Below are positions 6,480 through 7,796 of a stretch of 7,796 nucleotides of DNA, piece after piece. The DNA comes from Burkholderiales bacterium (lineage in GTDB: Bacteria; Pseudomonadota; Gammaproteobacteria; Burkholderiales; Burkholderiaceae_C), in the NCBI GenBank assembly GCA_947453585.1, contig CANGHQ010000073.1:1-7796 (forward strand), in the 5' to 3' direction. Each line of letters starts with the position of its first letter. The first letter of the stretch is position 1. The notes beneath the pieces were generated by a model. That model was not told where the DNA came from and did not search any database. It saw only the letters and a program-made list of their open reading frames with translations. The position numbers were made by a program, and so were the translations under genes.

Positions 6480-6529
6480 GCGGCTACGCGCCAGGGGGCC
6501 GGATGTGCGCTGTGTCATAGCCGCGTAGC
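6480..6529. repeat. Overlapping alternative inverted repeats after the operon
   Basis: Two perfect inverted repeats share arms in the 86-bp gap between the M20 gene and the phosphatase: GCGGCTA (6480-6486) with TAGCCGC (6518-6524), and GCTACGCG (6483-6490) with CGCGTAGC (6522-6529). They overlap and so exclude each other in RNA. Loops are about 31 bases and no T-run follows, so this is not a typical intrinsic terminator. It may be a weak operon end or a regulatory hairpin for the downstream gene. Confidence 0.3.
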
Positions 6530-6551
6530 AAGCCCAGGCTAACAATAGGGC

Positions 6552-7121
6552 GTGTTCGATTCAAGCAGCCCCTATTTCAGTATCGACTTTGCCCCCTCGC
6601 CCTGGCTGGGCCGGGTGGGCATGTCTGCGTGTCCGGGCGCAGGCGGCGCCAATGGCAGCGCGGAGTCGGAACGTCAGCTGGCTCTGGACGTGGCACAGAT
6701 GGCCGCGCATGACGTCAAGACCGTGGTGAGCCTGCTTGACACCACCGACCTGCAGCGCCTAGGCGCCAAAAACCTGCCGCACCACCTGGCGCAACACGGC
6801 ATTGACTGGCACCAGTTGCCGGTGGTGGACTACGGCGTGCCTTCGCAGGCGGTGACTTCGCACTGGCAGCGCCTGCTGCCGCAGCTCACAAAGGTTTTGC
6901 AGGGTGGCAACATCCTGATCCACTGCGCCCACGGCAAGGGCCGCACCGGCACGCTGGCGGCCACAATGTTCAAGGCCTGGGGCTGGAGCAGTGACGCGGC
7001 AATGGCCCGCGTGCGCCAGTACCGGCTGGGCGCCATAGAAACGCACAAGCAAGAGGCTTATGTGGAGGCTTTTGAGCCCGGCCCGCTGGCCGTGCGCTCG
7101 GCTACTTTGGTGGCGCCGTAG
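6552..7121 (+). CDS. Cys-based tyrosine / dual-specificity protein phosphatase
   Basis: This 189-residue protein contains the protein tyrosine phosphatase loop HCAHGKGRTG (124-133), giving the CX5R pair C125 and R131. An Asp upstream in the VVDYGVP segment (D93) sits where the general acid is expected. ACPGAGG near 27-32 and VVSLLD near 58-63 match the compact dual-specificity/CDKN3-like bacterial phosphatases. The start is GTG at 6552: an in-frame TAG lies at 6546-6548 and the next ATG (6621) would remove the first beta strands. AGGG just before the GTG is too close to be a good ribosome site. It follows the M20 gene by 86 bp and faces the HD gene tail to tail, so it is probably a separate unit. 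Its substrate is unknown; a small-molecule or phospholipid phosphate is as possible as a protein. Confidence 0.87.
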   Translation: MFDSSSPYFSIDFAPSPWLGRVGMSACPGAGGANGSAESERQLALDVAQMAAHDVKTVVSLLDTTDLQRLGAKNLPHHLAQHGIDWHQLPVVDYGVPSQAVTSHWQRLLPQLTKVLQGGNILIHCAHGKGRTGTLAATMFKAWGWSSDAAMARVRQYRLGAIETHKQEAYVEAFEPGPLAVRSATLVAP

Positions 7122-7129
7122 CGAGCGCC
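7112..7129. terminator. Weak hairpin at the convergent phosphatase/HD gene junction
   Basis: GGCGC (7112-7116) and GCGCC (7125-7129) form a 5-bp stem with an 8-base loop across the phosphatase stop codon. A second small hairpin, GGGCC-ACTT-GGCCC (7139-7152), lies in the last codons of the opposing gene. The stop codons are nine bases apart, so any terminator must lie within the coding ends. There is no U-tract on either strand, so the call is tentative. Confidence 0.25.
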
Positions 7130-7130
7130 T

Positions 7131-7691
7131 TCAGGCAAGGGCCACTTGGCCCATCAATGCAGCGTAGTGCGACAGCGGTGGCGTCACCTGTCCAGGCACT
7201 TTGGCCAGATCGTCGTAGCGGCGCAGGCGCACCGCTTCTGCATAAAAGGTCAGGTCTTCAAACCCGCGCACTTGCGCGTCGTCGTAGCGCCCGCCTTGCA
7301 ATTCGAGGCTGTGTTTGGAGGCGGGCGACAGGTCGGCCCAATAGCCGGCGTCCACCGCGCACAAATAGCGCTTGGCGTCCACGTGCAGTTTGATGGGTTC
7401 GAGCACTGCGTCGGGGAACAGGCTGCGCAAAAACGGCAGCGCCGCAAATTGGTGCAAATCGTCCTTGGCGGGCAGCGCATCCTGGTCCGCCACGGGTGTG
7501 CGTTCGGCGCTGAGCATGTGGCCCAGGTCGTGTAAAAGCGCGGCCACCACGGTCTCAGGTGATTCGTTGGCCCGTTCGGCCAAGTGCGCGCATTGCAGCG
7601 CATGCTCGAGCTGGCTTACCGCCTCTTGGCCGTACCAGGTGGTGGCGCGGCTGCCCAACAGTTCGACGATTTGCGGAATAGTCAATGACAT
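7131..7691 (-). CDS. HD-domain protein of the PhnZ-like organophosphonate oxygenase family
   Basis: This 186-residue HD-fold protein is closest in style to PhnZ, a mixed-valence di-iron oxygenase that cleaves 2-amino-1-hydroxyethylphosphonate. The family is often labelled 'phosphonate degradation associated HD domain protein'. Candidate iron ligands are H30 (LEHALQCA), H54 and D55 (AALLHDLGH), H80 (DDLHQF), H103 (KLHVDAKRYLC) and D160/D161 (RRYDD). Y20 and E23 (WYGQEAVSQLEH) reproduce the Tyr and Glu spacing of the PhnZ substrate loop. K107, S125 and S128 (SPASKHSLELQGG) fall where PhnZ contacts phosphonate, as recalled. The ATG at 7691 follows GGAGAG (7701-7696 on this strand) by four bases; a longer start at 7733 would run through the leader hairpin. 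No phosphonate gene is visible nearby, so the substrate may differ. Confidence 0.88.
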   Translation of the reverse strand: MSLTIPQIVELLGSRATTWYGQEAVSQLEHALQCAHLAERANESPETVVAALLHDLGHMLSAERTPVADQDALPAKDDLHQFAALPFLRSLFPDAVLEPIKLHVDAKRYLCAVDAGYWADLSPASKHSLELQGGRYDDAQVRGFEDLTFYAEAVRLRRYDDLAKVPGQVTPPLSHYAALMGQVALA

Positions 7692-7706
7692 TGGGCTCTC
7701 CGGGTG

Positions 7707-7738
7707 GGTAGGTGGCAGCGCAGGGAATCGCACCTACC
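7707..7738 (-). promoter_or_regulatory. Leader stem-loop or operator upstream of the PhnZ-like gene
   Basis: GGTAGGTG (7707-7714) and CACCTACC (7731-7738) are perfect 8-bp inverted copies with a 16-base spacer. In the minus-strand transcript the stem would end about five bases before the Shine-Dalgarno GGAGAG of the HD gene. It could be an RNA hairpin affecting translation or a dimeric repressor site; the sequence alone does not decide. The remaining bases to the window end show no gene I can support. Confidence 0.4.
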
Positions 7739-7796
7739 GGGCTCGCACACCGATGATGGCGAAACGGATTCTGGAACAAAAGTAGTCGATCAGTGA

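Noticed and set aside
6466..6551. Intrinsic terminator for the uric-acid operon
   Set aside because: The inverted repeats here have long loops and no following T-run on the plus strand.
7705..7796. tRNA or tmRNA 3' end on the minus strand suggested by GCGATTCC and a CCACC-like end
   Set aside because: The T-arm does not pair with a seven-base loop, and I could not form acceptor, D and anticodon stems. The pairing that does exist is the simple 8-bp hairpin at 7707-7738.

Overview
The window looks like the chromosome of a Burkholderiales bacterium, most likely a Comamonadaceae relative of Acidovorax, Polaromonas or Rhodoferax. The reasons are the high GC content with strong third-position GC, the protein style, and a uric-acid catabolic operon carrying an OHCU decarboxylase/allantoate amidohydrolase fusion. 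That placement is an inference; the window holds no rRNA or other taxonomic marker.

Left part (1-1461): a complete LysR-type regulator reads rightward (22-918). It converges on a two-gene type II toxin-antitoxin module reading leftward: a MazE-like (DUF3018-type) antitoxin at 1458-1246 and a MazF/PemK endoribonuclease at 1249-926, joined by an ATGA overlap. A sigma70-like promoter with a flanking inverted repeat precedes the antitoxin.

Centre (1462-6465): a 284-bp AT-rich divergent intergenic region carries two exact copies of the palindrome TGTATACA. It is followed by a tight four-gene operon: an FCD-type GntR regulator (1746-2468), cofactor-independent allantoinase PuuE (2477-3436), the UraD-AllC fusion (3443-5209), and an ArgE/DapE-like M20 'peptidase' (5212-6465). 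The gaps are 8, 6 and 2 bp. PuuE and the fusion together give OHCU -> (S)-allantoin -> allantoate -> ureidoglycine/ureidoglycolate. The two domains of the fusion catalyse the steps before and after PuuE. Urate oxidase, HIU hydrolase and a recognisable ureidoglycolate enzyme are not in the window. The M20 protein is the strangest item: by motif alignment, three of the five canonical metal ligands are replaced.

Right part (6466-7796): a short intergenic stretch with overlapping inverted repeats, a small Cys-based tyrosine/dual-specificity phosphatase with a GTG start (6552-7121), and a convergent HD-domain protein (7691-7131). The HD protein carries the complete residue signature of PhnZ-type organophosphonate oxygenases, but no phosphonate genes are visible nearby. 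Its leader holds a perfect 8-bp stem-loop just upstream of the Shine-Dalgarno sequence. No CRISPR, insertion sequence, rRNA or credible tRNA was found.
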